A stretch of DNA of 39,165 bases from DATFAS01 sp035254305 (GCA_035254305.1 DATFAS010000055.1:1-39165); one strand, 5' to 3'; positions 1-8,773 are shown, counted from the first letter of the stretch. Notes: generated from the letters alone by a model not told the origin. A program made the numbers and translations.

Positions 1-61
1 TGGTATCTATGTATTTATATAAAGTATTCAATTGTGAAAAGTAATAAATAACAGGTTAATA

Positions 62-117
62 ATTTGTTGAATTAAACAAATCACCTATTAATTATATCCA
101 ATTATAATTTGTTTAAT
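62..117. promoter_or_regulatory. Operator-like inverted repeat with -10 box, upstream of permease
   Basis: Perfect 11-bp inverted repeat: ATTAAACAAAT at 71-81 and ATTTGTTTAAT at 107-117. A third half-site, ATTTGTT, lies at 62-68. A -10-like TATAAT sits at 103-108 and overlaps the right arm; I see no good -35. The arrangement looks like an operator covering the promoter of the permease that starts at 181. The regulator is unknown. Confidence 0.45.
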
Positions 118-120
118 CAC

Positions 121-136
121 ATGAAAGCGCTTTAAA
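121..136 (+). promoter_or_regulatory. Candidate cre (CcpA) site
   Basis: ATGAAAGCGCTTTAAA agrees with the cre consensus WTGNAARCGNWWWCAW at 15 of 16 positions, the exception being A for C at position 14. It lies just downstream of the expected transcription start (TATAAT at 103-108) and 45 bp before the permease start codon, where CcpA binding would block transcription. Carbon catabolite control of the permease is an inference. Confidence 0.5.
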
Positions 137-180
137 AATATTTGCTTTTATCTTTTCTATTAAACTTAAAGGAGAGTTTT

Positions 181-1578
181 ATGAAAGAAAATCAATCAAA
201 GGAATTAAACCGTGGATTGGAACAAAGACATATTACCCTAATGTCTTTAGGGGCCGCCATTGGGGTTGGGTTGTTTCTAGGATCTGCATCGGCTATTAAA
301 TTAGCAGGGCCGGCTATCTTACTTGCCTACTTGATTGGTGGAGTAGCCATGTTTTTTATTATGCGCGCATTAGGGGAGATGGCCATTCAAAAACCTGTAG
401 CAGGATCATTTAGTCGATATGCTAGTGATTATTTAGGGCCTCTTGCAGGATATTTAACGGGATGGAATTATTGGTTTATTTGGGTAGTTACATGTATGGC
501 GGAAATTACAGCTGTAGGGATTTATATGGAGTATTGGTTTCCAAATGTTGCACGTTGGGTGTGGGCCTTAGCTGCATTGGTTATCATGACTACAGTAAAT
601 TTCATGGCTGTTAAAGCTTATGGTGAGCTAGAGTTTTGGTTTGCTCTTATTAAATTAGTAACCATTGTATTTATGATTGTCGTTGGAATGGGTATGATTG
701 TTTTCGGACTTGGTAATGGTGGTATTGCTACAGGAATTCATAACTTATGGACACATGGTGGTTTTTTTGCAAACGGTTTCTCGGGAGTCTTAATGTCCTT
801 GCAAATGGTGATGTTTGCTTATTTGGGCATAGAAATGATAGGGCTTACAGCTGGGGAGGCTAAAAATCCACAGAAATCACTATCCAAAGCGATAGATAAC
901 GTATTTTGGAGAATACTTATTTTTTATGTTGGAGCGCTTTTTGTTATTATGTCTATTTATCCATGGACGGAGATTGGTCTAAAAGGAAGCCCATTTGTAA
1001 TGACCTTTGAAAGAATCGGAATTCCAAATGCCGCTGGAATTATTAATTTTGTGGTATTAACAGCAGCTCTTTCCTCTTGTAATAGTGGTATTTTCAGTAC
1101 AGGACGAATGCTGTTTAATTTGGCTCAACAAGGGGAGGCACCTGTTAAATACAGCAAATTAACGAAGGGTGGGGTACCTGGCTCAGCAGTGCTTGCTTCG
1201 GCTGGGGCTTTATTGATCGGAGTTCTTATGAACTATCTCGTACCTGCAAAAGTATTTACTTGGGTAACTAGTATCGCTACATTTGGTGCGGTTTGGACAT
1301 GGGCTGTAATATTATTATCTCAAATCAGTTTTCGCAAAAGTTTATCTCCAGATCAGTATAAGAAACTAATTTATAAAATGCCTTGGTTCCCCTATAGTTC
1401 GTATGTAACTCTTGCTTTCCTGGTTGGAGTAGTAGGATTAATGGTTTATTTCCCTGATACACGAATTGCGGTTATTGTTGGTCCAATCTGGTATGGAATT
1501 TTAACCTTATTTTATTATGGAAAGGGACTCCATAAGAAGAAAGAAGAACAACATTCTAAAAAACAACTTATAGTCTGA
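181..1578 (+). CDS. Amino acid permease (AAT family, APC superfamily)
   Basis: Proton-coupled amino-acid uptake permease of the cytoplasmic membrane, 465 residues with about 12 membrane segments. The N-terminus has the AAT signature, LNRGLEQRHITLMSLGAAIGVGLF-like, with the GxGxF substrate loop in helix 1. The frame is open from 142, but ATG at 181 has a GGAGAG ribosome site 5 bases away and gives the family N-terminus, so I place the start there. The C-tail is Lys-rich. Related to proline/GABA/alanine permeases (ProY, GabP, AapA); the substrate cannot be read from sequence. An inverted-repeat operator and a cre-like site precede it. It converges on a second paralogous permease and shares a terminator with it. 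Confidence 0.9.
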   Translation: MKENQSKELNRGLEQRHITLMSLGAAIGVGLFLGSASAIKLAGPAILLAYLIGGVAMFFIMRALGEMAIQKPVAGSFSRYASDYLGPLAGYLTGWNYWFIWVVTCMAEITAVGIYMEYWFPNVARWVWALAALVIMTTVNFMAVKAYGELEFWFALIKLVTIVFMIVVGMGMIVFGLGNGGIATGIHNLWTHGGFFANGFSGVLMSLQMVMFAYLGIEMIGLTAGEAKNPQKSLSKAIDNVFWRILIFYVGALFVIMSIYPWTEIGLKGSPFVMTFERIGIPNAAGIINFVVLTAALSSCNSGIFSTGRMLFNLAQQGEAPVKYSKLTKGGVPGSAVLASAGALLIGVLMNYLVPAKVFTWVTSIATFGAVWTWAVILLSQISFRKSLSPDQYKKLIYKMPWFPYSSYVTLAFLVGVVGLMVYFPDTRIAVIVGPIWYGILTLFYYGKGLHKKKEEQHSKKQLIV

Positions 1579-1648
1579 GAATAGATCAGGTGAAAAAGTT
1601 TATTTTCAAATTCATTTAATACGAGGTTGTTTTTCATAAGAATATGAA

Positions 1649-1674
1649 AGGGGCTACTTCTTAAAGCAGCCCCT
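1649..1674. terminator. Bidirectional hairpin between convergent permeases
   Basis: AGGGGCTAC (1649-1657) pairs with GCAGCCCCT (1666-1674) with one A-C mismatch across an 8-base loop. It lies between the two convergent permease genes. Flanking T-runs are weak on both sides, somewhat better on the minus strand. Confidence 0.6.
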
Positions 1675-1683
1675 CTAAATGAA

Positions 1684-3060
1684 TTACCGAACTGATCCTG
1701 AATGATTCTTATCTTGTAAAGAAATTTTTCTTTTATTTATCAAAAAGAAGAGGCAAATGAGCCCATACATCCCGAATGTAACAAGACTCCCGGCAGCAGG
1801 TGTAGTAGCCAGTACTCCGATGAAGATCGTAACGATAGAGATTAAAGCTACCCATGTTGTATAAGGATACAATTTAACATAATACCCCGTTAATTGAGTG
1901 GCATTTTGACGGCTTTTCAGGTGTGCTGCACTGATGAAAAACCAAATAAGAAGGATCGTATACCCAAGAGATGTCATAAGGTATTCAAAGATCGTACCCC
2001 CGATAAAATACTCTACTAAGACTCCAACATATAGAGCAACAGTCCCAACAAGGATAGAGTAAACAGGTATTTGTCGAGTCGATAATTGCGAAAATAACTT
2101 CCAGGCTCGTCCATCAGTTGATTGAGTATAAAGGACACGCGAAGCGGCATACATCCCTGTATTCATTGATGATAATACTGCGGTAAGCATGACTGCATTC
2201 ATGATATCCCCTACGTAGGGAATTCCCATCAATTCAAACACCATAATGAATGGGCTGTCTTTACTTGAGTCTACTTGATTCCAAGGAAGTAGGCTTACAA
2301 TAACTAAAAAAGGGAGGACATAGAACGCAACGATTCGAACAAAAGTACTACGGACGGCTTTTGGAATTACCCGCTGAGGATCTTTTGCTTCAGCTAAAGT
2401 TACCCCAATCATTTCTGTTCCTCCGTATGAAAAAATAACCACAAGCATGGCATGGATTACACCGACAATTCCATTAGGGAAAAATCCCCCATGTGCAGTT
2501 AAATTAGAGAATCCAACTGCGGAATGACTACCAAAAGGGACAAGCAAAACCACAAATCCAAAGATTATGAATAATAAAATGACAAAAACTTTAATGAAAG
2601 CAAACCAATATTCTGTTTCTGCAAATATTTTAACTGAAAACAAATTAAGTACAGTGATTGCGATGGAAATGATCAAGGAGAGTGACCAAATCGGAATATT
2701 CGGTAGCCAATATTGCAGGAAAGATGCTGCAACAACGGCTTCTGCTGCCATGGCTAAAACCCAGAATGTCCAGTAGATCCATCCGATAAAATATCCTGAG
2801 AAACTTCCTAAGTTCGGTTCAATTAAGTCCCTGAATGTTCTTGCTTCTTTATGTTGAACAGCCATTTCAGCCATTCCCTGCATGACAAATAACATAATGA
2901 TGCCACCTAGAACATAAGCGAGGATTACGGAGGGTCCGGCCATATTAATAGCGGAGCTGCTTCCTTTAAAGATCCCCGCACCGATCGCCCCTCCAAGTGC
3001 GATCATCATGATGTGCCGTTCTGACATTTTTCTTTGTAATTTTTGATCGTGATTACTCAT
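1684..3060 (-). CDS. Amino acid permease (AAT family, APC superfamily)
   Basis: Second AAT-family permease, 458 residues with about 12 membrane segments, paralogous to the gene at 181. The N-terminus has RKMSERHIMMIALGGAIGAG followed by F-K-G, the helix-1 substrate loop. The region near residues 235-250 (TEMIGVTLAEAKDPQR) is the conserved loop and cytoplasmic segment of the family. The start has GGAGA 8 bases upstream. Substrate not determinable; relatives transport alanine, serine, proline or GABA. The 392-bp region upstream holds a CodY-like motif and nested inverted repeats, suggesting nutritional control. Confidence 0.9.
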   Translation of the reverse strand: MSNHDQKLQRKMSERHIMMIALGGAIGAGIFKGSSSAINMAGPSVILAYVLGGIIMLFVMQGMAEMAVQHKEARTFRDLIEPNLGSFSGYFIGWIYWTFWVLAMAAEAVVAASFLQYWLPNIPIWSLSLIISIAITVLNLFSVKIFAETEYWFAFIKVFVILLFIIFGFVVLLVPFGSHSAVGFSNLTAHGGFFPNGIVGVIHAMLVVIFSYGGTEMIGVTLAEAKDPQRVIPKAVRSTFVRIVAFYVLPFLVIVSLLPWNQVDSSKDSPFIMVFELMGIPYVGDIMNAVMLTAVLSSMNTGMYAASRVLYTQSTDGRAWKLFSQLSTRQIPVYSILVGTVALYVGVLVEYFIGGTIFEYLMTSLGYTILLIWFFISAAHLKSRQNATQLTGYYVKLYPYTTWVALISIVTIFIGVLATTPAAGSLVTFGMYGLICLFFLINKRKISLQDKNHSGSVR

Positions 3061-3142
3061 TCTAAAAACATCTCCATTTAATTACATAGGTTTAAAATCA
3101 TTGCAAAACGAATACAGATACAAAACAAAAATTTCTTTAACG

Positions 3143-3157
3143 AATATTTTGAAAATA
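3143..3157. promoter_or_regulatory. CodY-box-like motif
   Basis: AATATTTTGAAAATA matches the CodY consensus AATTTTCWGAAAATT at 12 of 15 positions. It lies 83 bp upstream of the minus-strand amino-acid permease. CodY control of an amino-acid permease would be normal in Bacillales, but in AT-rich DNA such matches also arise by chance. Confidence 0.3.
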
Positions 3158-3233
3158 ATAATCAAGCGTTACAATACAACCTCCTCATAAAAATACTTAA
3201 GAAATTTCAACGTTTTAAAACATGTTTACCATC

Positions 3234-3305
3234 ATAAACGATAAAAGATACGATATCATTTATAAATATCGAAAAAATTTCATCGTTTATTTGTGGAAAA
3301 CCACA
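3234..3305. repeat. Nested inverted repeats in 392-bp gene-free region
   Basis: The gap 3061-3452 has no gene. It holds a perfect 9-bp outer inverted repeat, ATAAACGAT (3234-3242) and ATCGTTTAT (3282-3290). Nested inside is CGATAT (3251-3256) with ATATCG (3266-3271). Next to it is a short hairpin TGTGG-AAAA-CCACA (3292-3305). The position about 175-245 bp upstream of the permease suggests a distal operator; no protein can be assigned. Confidence 0.45.
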
Positions 3306-3352
3306 GAAGCTTCACTAGTTAGCTGAATTAGAAGAGAGGATGTAATTATGTA

Positions 3353-3374
3353 AAACGTACAATAAACGTACAAT
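3353..3374. repeat. Exact 11-bp tandem direct repeat
   Basis: AAACGTACAAT occurs twice head to tail with no spacer (3353-3363, 3364-3374), just beyond the terminator of the YheCD operon. An 11-bp period is about one helical turn, which suits side-by-side protein binding. Function unknown. Confidence 0.4.
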
Positions 3375-3387
3375 AGAGCTAATCAAC

Positions 3388-3428
3388 AAAATGCAGCTGA
3401 TCTCCTAGGGAAGGAAAAGCTGCATTTT
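3388..3428 (-). terminator. Terminator of the YheC/YheD operon
   Basis: A perfect 11-bp stem: AAAATGCAGCT (3388-3398) with AGCTGCATTTT (3418-3428). On the minus strand it follows the last gene of the operon by about 24 bases, and the stem itself ends in a T-run. It could also act on the plus strand. Confidence 0.75.
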
Positions 3429-3452
3429 TAGGAATATAAAAATGATTTCAGT

Positions 3453-4523
3453 TCAATGATCTTTCAGATACAGCGCATATTCTATCGGGCTGCGTACTGC
3501 CTTTCGATAAGTGGATAGATCGCCAATCTCTCGAAATAGCTCTCTGCCGGGTTTGGGATTGACTTCGATGATCCAAATCCGCCCCTTACGATCAATCCCA
3601 AGATCAATCCCAAGCTCTACTAATCGGCCAAATCTGTTTTCTAAGTAATGGGCGATTACTAGCCCAATTTTTCGACATTCAGCAAAAAGCTCATTGCATT
3701 TTTCTGTAGGTAGAAATTGCTGAAGAAATTGAAGTGGATCTATAGCTTTTCCTCCACCATGGAGATTAGAAGTAGCGCTCCTTTTGGGACCTAGCTTTCC
3801 TATTAAACCCGTAATGCCCCAATTTCCATCTGAGCCCTTCTGTACCAAAAGGCGAAAGTCAGTAACAGAGCCTTCAATCCAGTTAAGATTTAGTCCTTGT
3901 TGAACGATATACTTGGTTTCTTTTACCCAGCTGTGAAGAAAGGCTTGAAGAGGGGCAGTTGTAGTGAATTCTTTTTTAATATATTTGCGGGTTGCATCTC
4001 TACCTCTGAGCAAATAGCCTTTATTGTTAAGGAAGATTGTAAGAATTCCCTTTCCACCTGTGCCATTGACTGGTTTGAGATAGACTTTCTGATATTTTTT
4101 AAGAAGCTGTTCAACCTCTTTCATTCCAGTGAAATAAAGCGTTTCAGGAAGCCACTTTGCGGTTTCGGTATAGCTATTTAATAGAAGATGAAGATTCCAC
4201 TTGTGGGCAAGTCGGGAATTAAGAAAGGGGAGCTTAGTTTGTTTCCGGAATTTAAGAAATGGGTGAAAGGCATAAGGCTGCATATTCCGAAATCGATCGT
4301 ATATGAGATCGGGGGGATCCACGATGGATGGCCTCCAACCTTCACCCTTGCGGTAACGAAGCGCGTGTATACGTCCATCGGCTCTCACATCTGTTGGTGA
4401 AAACAAAAAAATTTCTGTATGCAATTGAACTGCCTGTTCTGCGAGGTCAGTGAAGAAGCGCTTCTCTTCAAACTCATTCCCTTTTCTCCAGGTAAGGACT
4501 CCGAGACGATAGGGGGCCTCCAT
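3453..4523 (-). CDS. yheC: YheC-type ATP-grasp protein (spore-coat-associated family)
   Basis: 356-residue ATP-grasp protein of the YheC/YheD family; last gene of a six-gene operon. It lacks the ~95-residue N-terminal beta domain of the YheD-type members and opens directly with the pre-ATP-grasp strand (LGVLTW). Motifs: YLKP with K150, glycine loop GTGGKG 154-159, QQG 208-210, DFR 222-224, LHGGGKA 254-260, and the metal-binding ExN (E320, N322) in WIIEVNPKPGR. All residues expected for ATP and Mg binding are present. ATP-grasp enzymes join a carboxylate to an amine or thiol via acyl phosphate; the substrates here are unknown. ATG directly abuts the TGA of the GNAT gene, implying coupled translation. 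B. subtilis YheC is made under sigma-E. Confidence 0.85.
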   Translation of the reverse strand: MEAPYRLGVLTWRKGNEFEEKRFFTDLAEQAVQLHTEIFLFSPTDVRADGRIHALRYRKGEGWRPSIVDPPDLIYDRFRNMQPYAFHPFLKFRKQTKLPFLNSRLAHKWNLHLLLNSYTETAKWLPETLYFTGMKEVEQLLKKYQKVYLKPVNGTGGKGILTIFLNNKGYLLRGRDATRKYIKKEFTTTAPLQAFLHSWVKETKYIVQQGLNLNWIEGSVTDFRLLVQKGSDGNWGITGLIGKLGPKRSATSNLHGGGKAIDPLQFLQQFLPTEKCNELFAECRKIGLVIAHYLENRFGRLVELGIDLGIDRKGRIWIIEVNPKPGRELFREIGDLSTYRKAVRSPIEYALYLKDH

Positions 4524-4982
4524 TCATTCCACGTCTTCTTTCTTCCAGTTGCCTAATCCAAGCCAAAGAGTAGGTTTTCCTGTAGGACCGGTAATTACCT
4601 TGAAGCCTATCATTCCCATAGCAAAGCACATCTTTAGACTTGGTATATTGTCGAGGGCAACACGACCATAAGCTTTATCGACTCTTTTTAATAATTCTTC
4701 AAGTAATGTGACTCCTGTTTTTTGTTGTCTGTAATGAACATGGACGGCAACGAAAGCTTCTTTACGTCCGTAATCTGCTACGGCTAGCACCCCTGTCAAT
4801 TTCTTATCTTCTATTGCTGCTAAGATACAGTTCCCTTCCTCAGTTAATTGTTCGCCTGTTATTGCTTCTAACCAACGTGTGGCTTGCTTGGTAATTCTTT
4901 TGTCACCGTGTAATTGGATAAACTGAATGAATCTTTGTTTAACCTTTGGTAACTGCTCGGGTGTGACCTGTTTGACCTGCAC
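4524..4982 (-). CDS. GNAT-like acetyltransferase within the YheCD operon
   Basis: 152-residue protein with the outline of a GNAT fold: an N-terminal helical pair, a central strand pair (ILAAIEDKKLTGVLAVADYG), a putative acyl-CoA loop and helix (RQQKTGVTLLEELL, Q/R-x-x-G-x-G/T type), and a C-terminal NIPSLKMCFAMGM segment resembling the N-x-x-S/A helix where CoA binds. I chose GTG at 4982, seven bases after a GGAGAG ribosome site; an upstream ATG at 5027 in frame lacks one. The start overlaps the preceding ATP-grasp gene by 44 bases, and its stop abuts the next. Placement among ATP-grasp genes suggests it acylates the same substrate or product. Family membership is moderately sure, function unknown. 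Confidence 0.65.
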   Translation of the reverse strand: MQVKQVTPEQLPKVKQRFIQFIQLHGDKRITKQATRWLEAITGEQLTEEGNCILAAIEDKKLTGVLAVADYGRKEAFVAVHVHYRQQKTGVTLLEELLKRVDKAYGRVALDNIPSLKMCFAMGMIGFKVITGPTGKPTLWLGLGNWKKEDVE

Positions 4983-6273
4983 CTTGCATCTCTCCTTTCG
5001 TTGTGAAGTCCGATAGATATTGTGCATATTGAATAATGCGCTTTAGCGAGGTTCGGCGAATAGGTGGTTCATCGAATTTCATAGGCTTTGCATTTGCCTC
5101 GAAAAACCAAAACCTTCCTTCCTTTGTAAGCCCGATATCCATTGACATTTCCCCAAGGGAAGGGTCATGCTCACTTAAGGCATTGGCAATTTCTAGAACA
5201 GTCATTTTGAGTTCTTTCATTTTTTGCTCGTAGCCATCTTGGCCAAGGTGAGGAAGGAGAACCTCCTCAGGAGAAGCAATAGAACCTCCACGGGGAACAT
5301 GTGTGGTAATGCCACCCCTTCCGGCAACACGGATTCCTACCCCTGATAATTGCCATAAGCCATTTTCATCTTTTTGAATGAGTACGCGAATATCAAATCT
5401 ACAGTCTTTATGCGTTAAGAGAGATACACCTTGCTGTACGATATAATTCTCAATGAGTCTGGGTTTAAGGTATTTCCATAGGGAATCAATAGTGGAAAAG
5501 CGATGGGTAAGAGTTCTTTGCTGGGAGGGGATTTTCAATAGGTAAGAGTCTTGCTTGTGTATAATACTCATGATCCCAATACCTGCTTTTCCTTCAATAG
5601 GCTTAAGATAAAGTAATCTGTGAACCTTTGCCAATTGCTCCAGATCCTCTAAACTATTGAGCAATCGGCTTTCGGGGATCCATTTAGATACGTTTGGATT
5701 CCTAGAAAGTACTCCATATAGTGCCCATTTATTAAAGAATTGTGAGTTGTATAAATGGAGTTCTGGTATGTTCTGCAGCCGGTTCAATGCGTTATGGACA
5801 TATTGCTTTTGTTCATCCTCACGATAAGGAATTCGGTTGTAGACTACATTAGGTAGAGGAAGATCTTTAAGGTGAATCCACTCTTTTTTCCCCTCATGAT
5901 AAAAGAAGGCACCTGTTGTTCCTGTATTCCAATTAATCTCTTCTACGGTGAAAACAAAGACGAAAGCTCCGAATTCTTTAGCAGCTTGAATGATATCTAT
6001 GAAGTTATTCTTATTTCCCTTGAAATCGGCTCCTCGGCTAACGGTCAGAATACCAAGAAATGGCCCTGCGAAGAGAGCTCCTTTCTTGGTAGTAAGCTTG
6101 ACCTTAGTGAAAAGGCTATTAGGTTCAGGGAATTTCATACTAAGCTTCGTTCGCCAATTTATTTCCTTTGCACCTACCTTCAATAGAGAGGATTTTTTCT
6201 GGGTTTTATGGTAGAGATTTGGTGAAATGTGAAGAATCCAGGTATGATCTGCTCCAAGGGATAAATATGCCAT
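4939..6273 (-). CDS. yheD: YheD-type ATP-grasp protein (divergent member)
   Basis: 444-residue YheD-type member. An N-terminal beta-rich region (1 to about 70) is followed by strand GILTV at 74-78 and an ATP-grasp domain: YLKP K224, loop GKAGIG 228-233, QQG 280-282, FDIR 293-296, THVPRGG 324-330, and EAN (E392, N394). The glycine loop (GKAGIG rather than GSLG-G) and AKPMKFDEP after ExN differ from the other paralogs, so its substrate may differ. The frame is open to 6462, but that would overlap the previous gene by 170 bases; ATG at 6273 has GAGGAG at the upstream stop codon, so I start there. The C-terminus overlaps the GNAT start. Confidence 0.8.
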   Translation of the reverse strand: MAYLSLGADHTWILHISPNLYHKTQKKSSLLKVGAKEINWRTKLSMKFPEPNSLFTKVKLTTKKGALFAGPFLGILTVSRGADFKGNKNNFIDIIQAAKEFGAFVFVFTVEEINWNTGTTGAFFYHEGKKEWIHLKDLPLPNVVYNRIPYREDEQKQYVHNALNRLQNIPELHLYNSQFFNKWALYGVLSRNPNVSKWIPESRLLNSLEDLEQLAKVHRLLYLKPIEGKAGIGIMSIIHKQDSYLLKIPSQQRTLTHRFSTIDSLWKYLKPRLIENYIVQQGVSLLTHKDCRFDIRVLIQKDENGLWQLSGVGIRVAGRGGITTHVPRGGSIASPEEVLLPHLGQDGYEQKMKELKMTVLEIANALSEHDPSLGEMSMDIGLTKEGRFWFFEANAKPMKFDEPPIRRTSLKRIIQYAQYLSDFTTKGEMQGAGQTGHTRAVTKG

Positions 6274-6289
6274 TTTTTCGTATGCTCCT

Positions 6290-7660
6290 CTAATTAAATT
6301 TGGAAAGATATCGACTGTAATCAACAATAAGATGAATGGACCTCTGATCAGCCTCTTTGAAGCTGTCATATTTAAATATGGATCGACCAGGTCTTGAATT
6401 CGCTTCAAACATCCAAATCCGACCTTTCGTGTCGATTCCAATATCAAATCCAAGCTCACCAATATTTTGTTTTAATTTTGTTTCAATCACTTCAGCTAGT
6501 TGGATCGTACATTCCCTTACTTGTTCGGCAAAATATTCTCCTTGGCTATAATAAACCTCTTTTAGAAGCTCTTGCCCAGATAGTACGGTTCCTCCTGTTC
6601 GAACATGTGTTGTTACACTCCCTTCACCAGCTATCTTTGCGGCAATAGCTGCAACAACCCATTGATTTTCCCGATTTTTGTGGACATGTACACGGAAATC
6701 CAGTGGCCTATCTTCATATTTAATTAATGAAATTCCTTGCTGTACAAGATAGTTATTCATACGTTGGCGAGGAAGGTGTGTGGCTATAAGAGAAGAAAGA
6801 TTTCGGTAACGTCTTAATATATTGTTGGACCCATTATTATATCTGCAGAAGTATCCTTCGCCTGGTTTAAAGGTAATCCTTAGTATTCCTAAACCCAAAC
6901 TACCGCCAACTGGTTTGAGGTAAACTAAACGGTATTTCTTTAACATCATTTGTATTGTATTAAGGTTGGGAGAATGAAAGGTTTCCGGGATATATTGGCC
7001 AACAGTTGGATGATTAACTAATTGCTGATGAATTGCCCATTTATTGAAAAAGGTAGGATTAAACATTTGAGCTTGTGTTAGATTTGCTAGTTTGGTTTTG
7101 AAATCCTGAACACTTGCCGTTCTTTCTGAACCACGATCAGGTATACGATTATATACGACGTCGGGGAATGGGATGCTTCCCCGCCTCCAGACGGCTACAC
7201 CATTATTTTGGGAGAGAAAGAGACCAGAAACAATTTTGTTTGACCAGTTGACATCAGCAGGTGTAAAGAGAAAATAAAAGAGACTTTCTTCCTTCTGGGC
7301 GGACAAGAGATGTTTGAAAAAAGAAGCACGTTGACTTATCAGTTGATGATCTTTCACCTGAATCCCTGTTGTCAGAATACCTACAACAGGCCCGATTCTT
7401 AGGGTATCATTCTCTACTATGACATGGAGTTTACCACCGAATGGAATGTTAAGCTCAGTCCGTAAAGATGTAGGAATTATGATACTTAGATCTGTTCGCT
7501 TCGTTTTTAAAATTCGGGTCCATACCTTTCTTTCTCCCAATTGCACATATATATTTTTTTGGCTATCAATGCCCAATTCTTTGCACAAATCAGTGGAAAT
7601 GATAATTCCATTATATTGTTGCGATTGCAGCAACTGGATTTGTACTCGCTTTGACTCCAT
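6290..7660 (-). CDS. yheD: YheD-type ATP-grasp protein
   Basis: 456-residue YheD-type member. Residues 1-95 form a beta-rich N-terminal domain (VQIQLLQSQ..., two similar halves, reminiscent of a double-psi or SpoVT/AbrB-like barrel, by eye only). GILTT (94-98) begins the ATP-grasp part: YLKP K249, loop GSLGLG 253-258, QQG 307-309, DFR 321-323, THVRTGG 351-357, and EAN (E419, N421) in MFEANSRPGRS. The ribosome site AGGAGGG lies inside the end of the preceding gene, 6 bases of gap separating the frames. The closest relatives in style are B. subtilis YheD, a protein known to localise around the forespore. Confidence 0.85.
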   Translation of the reverse strand: MESKRVQIQLLQSQQYNGIIISTDLCKELGIDSQKNIYVQLGERKVWTRILKTKRTDLSIIIPTSLRTELNIPFGGKLHVIVENDTLRIGPVVGILTTGIQVKDHQLISQRASFFKHLLSAQKEESLFYFLFTPADVNWSNKIVSGLFLSQNNGVAVWRRGSIPFPDVVYNRIPDRGSERTASVQDFKTKLANLTQAQMFNPTFFNKWAIHQQLVNHPTVGQYIPETFHSPNLNTIQMMLKKYRLVYLKPVGGSLGLGILRITFKPGEGYFCRYNNGSNNILRRYRNLSSLIATHLPRQRMNNYLVQQGISLIKYEDRPLDFRVHVHKNRENQWVVAAIAAKIAGEGSVTTHVRTGGTVLSGQELLKEVYYSQGEYFAEQVRECTIQLAEVIETKLKQNIGELGFDIGIDTKGRIWMFEANSRPGRSIFKYDSFKEADQRSIHLIVDYSRYLSKFN

Positions 7661-7666
7661 TTTTCT

Positions 7667-8773
7667 TTACCCTCCTATTTGGGATTGGATGAGATATTTA
7701 GCATAATAGAGTGGATTCGTTCGAGATTTGTTTAATGCTTTCCTATCATTAATTTGCTCAAAAATTTTTCTGCCTGGCCTCGAATTAACCTCAATTAACC
7801 AAACAGTTCCTTCCCTATCAATCCCAATATCAATCCCAAGTTCTACTAATGGCCCATGTTGTTCCTCAAGATAGGACGGTAATAGTTTTTCTATAATAGA
7901 AATTCGTGAATGAATTTGTTCGACTACTTCCTCTGAGAAATTTTGCTTTAGGAAAGGCTCGAAAGGATAAGCTTTACCACCGCCATGTAAATTTGAGGTT
8001 ATACTATTTTTCTTTCCTGCACGGATCGCTTTACCCGTAGTTGTCCATTGACCACTTCCATCTTTTTGAATAAAAATCCGTAAATCAAAGGGGATTCCTT
8101 GTTTTGTACTTAGGGATAAATAAGGTTGAATAAGGTAACGGTATTTCATCATAAGTGGAAGGAGGAAACCACGTACAGCAGCAACAGAAGAGAATGGATG
8201 TGTATAGGGTTGGTTCTTGTAATCTCGCCCTACTACAGAAAATTCGTTGCCTGGCTTTCGTGTAATCTTCATGATTCCAATCCCAAGGGAACCGCTAATC
8301 GGCTTTAGAATAATGGCGGGATAACGACTAAGCCAAATCTCGACTTGTTCAATATTTTTAACAATTTCTGTAGGAGGGAGAAAAGAAGAAAAGATAGGAT
8401 GTGAATGGATGAGTTGATTAAGCTGCCACTTTCCTTTTAACCCAATACCAAGAAAGTGGACGTTTTCCAAAGATTGTAGCTTTTCGACATTGGATTTGTA
8501 GCGTTTGTGATAGGTTTTGCCAAAGTAGAAGCAACGATCGTAGATATATTCGGGGATCGTGGTGACAATTTGCGTCCAACCACTATTTGGATTCCAATGA
8601 TAACCTCTAACTTTCTTTTCATTAAAATTAATGGCATCAGGATGGATGACAATGATCTTTATACCTTCCTGATTTCCAACTCTTGTCATTTGTTCAAAAA
8701 AACGCGCCTCGGGAAATGGGGGTTGAGTCGAAGTGTGAATGGTTAAAATTCCCAATGTATACCTAGTGTTCAT
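7667..8773 (-). CDS. yheC: YheC-type ATP-grasp protein
   Basis: 368-residue YheC-type member without the N-terminal beta domain; begins with LGILT at 7-11. ATP-grasp motifs: ILKP K157, GSLGIG 161-166, FDLR 229-232, LHGGGKA 262-268, and EVN (E328, N330) in LIEVNSRPGRK. It shares NLHGGGKA and ELGIDxGIDR with the YheC-type gene at 3453, so these two are the closest pair in the operon. Start ATG is 7 bases after the TGA of the upstream gene; the AAAGGTGAT ribosome site is formed by the upstream gene's last Lys/Arg codons and stop, so translation is probably coupled. Confidence 0.85.
   Translation of the reverse strand: MNTRYTLGILTIHTSTQPPFPEARFFEQMTRVGNQEGIKIIVIHPDAINFNEKKVRGYHWNPNSGWTQIVTTIPEYIYDRCFYFGKTYHKRYKSNVEKLQSLENVHFLGIGLKGKWQLNQLIHSHPIFSSFLPPTEIVKNIEQVEIWLSRYPAIILKPISGSLGIGIMKITRKPGNEFSVVGRDYKNQPYTHPFSSVAAVRGFLLPLMMKYRYLIQPYLSLSTKQGIPFDLRIFIQKDGSGQWTTTGKAIRAGKKNSITSNLHGGGKAYPFEPFLKQNFSEEVVEQIHSRISIIEKLLPSYLEEQHGPLVELGIDIGIDREGTVWLIEVNSRPGRKIFEQINDRKALNKSRTNPLYYAKYLIQSQIGG

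Noticed and set aside
3897..4400. Several plus-strand frames inside the ATP-grasp genes
   Set aside because: Shadow frames opposite well-supported minus-strand genes, without ribosome sites.
6274..6462. 63-residue N-terminal extension of the third YheD-type gene
   Set aside because: Would overlap the upstream ATP-grasp gene by about 170 bases in another frame; ATG 6273 has a proper ribosome site.
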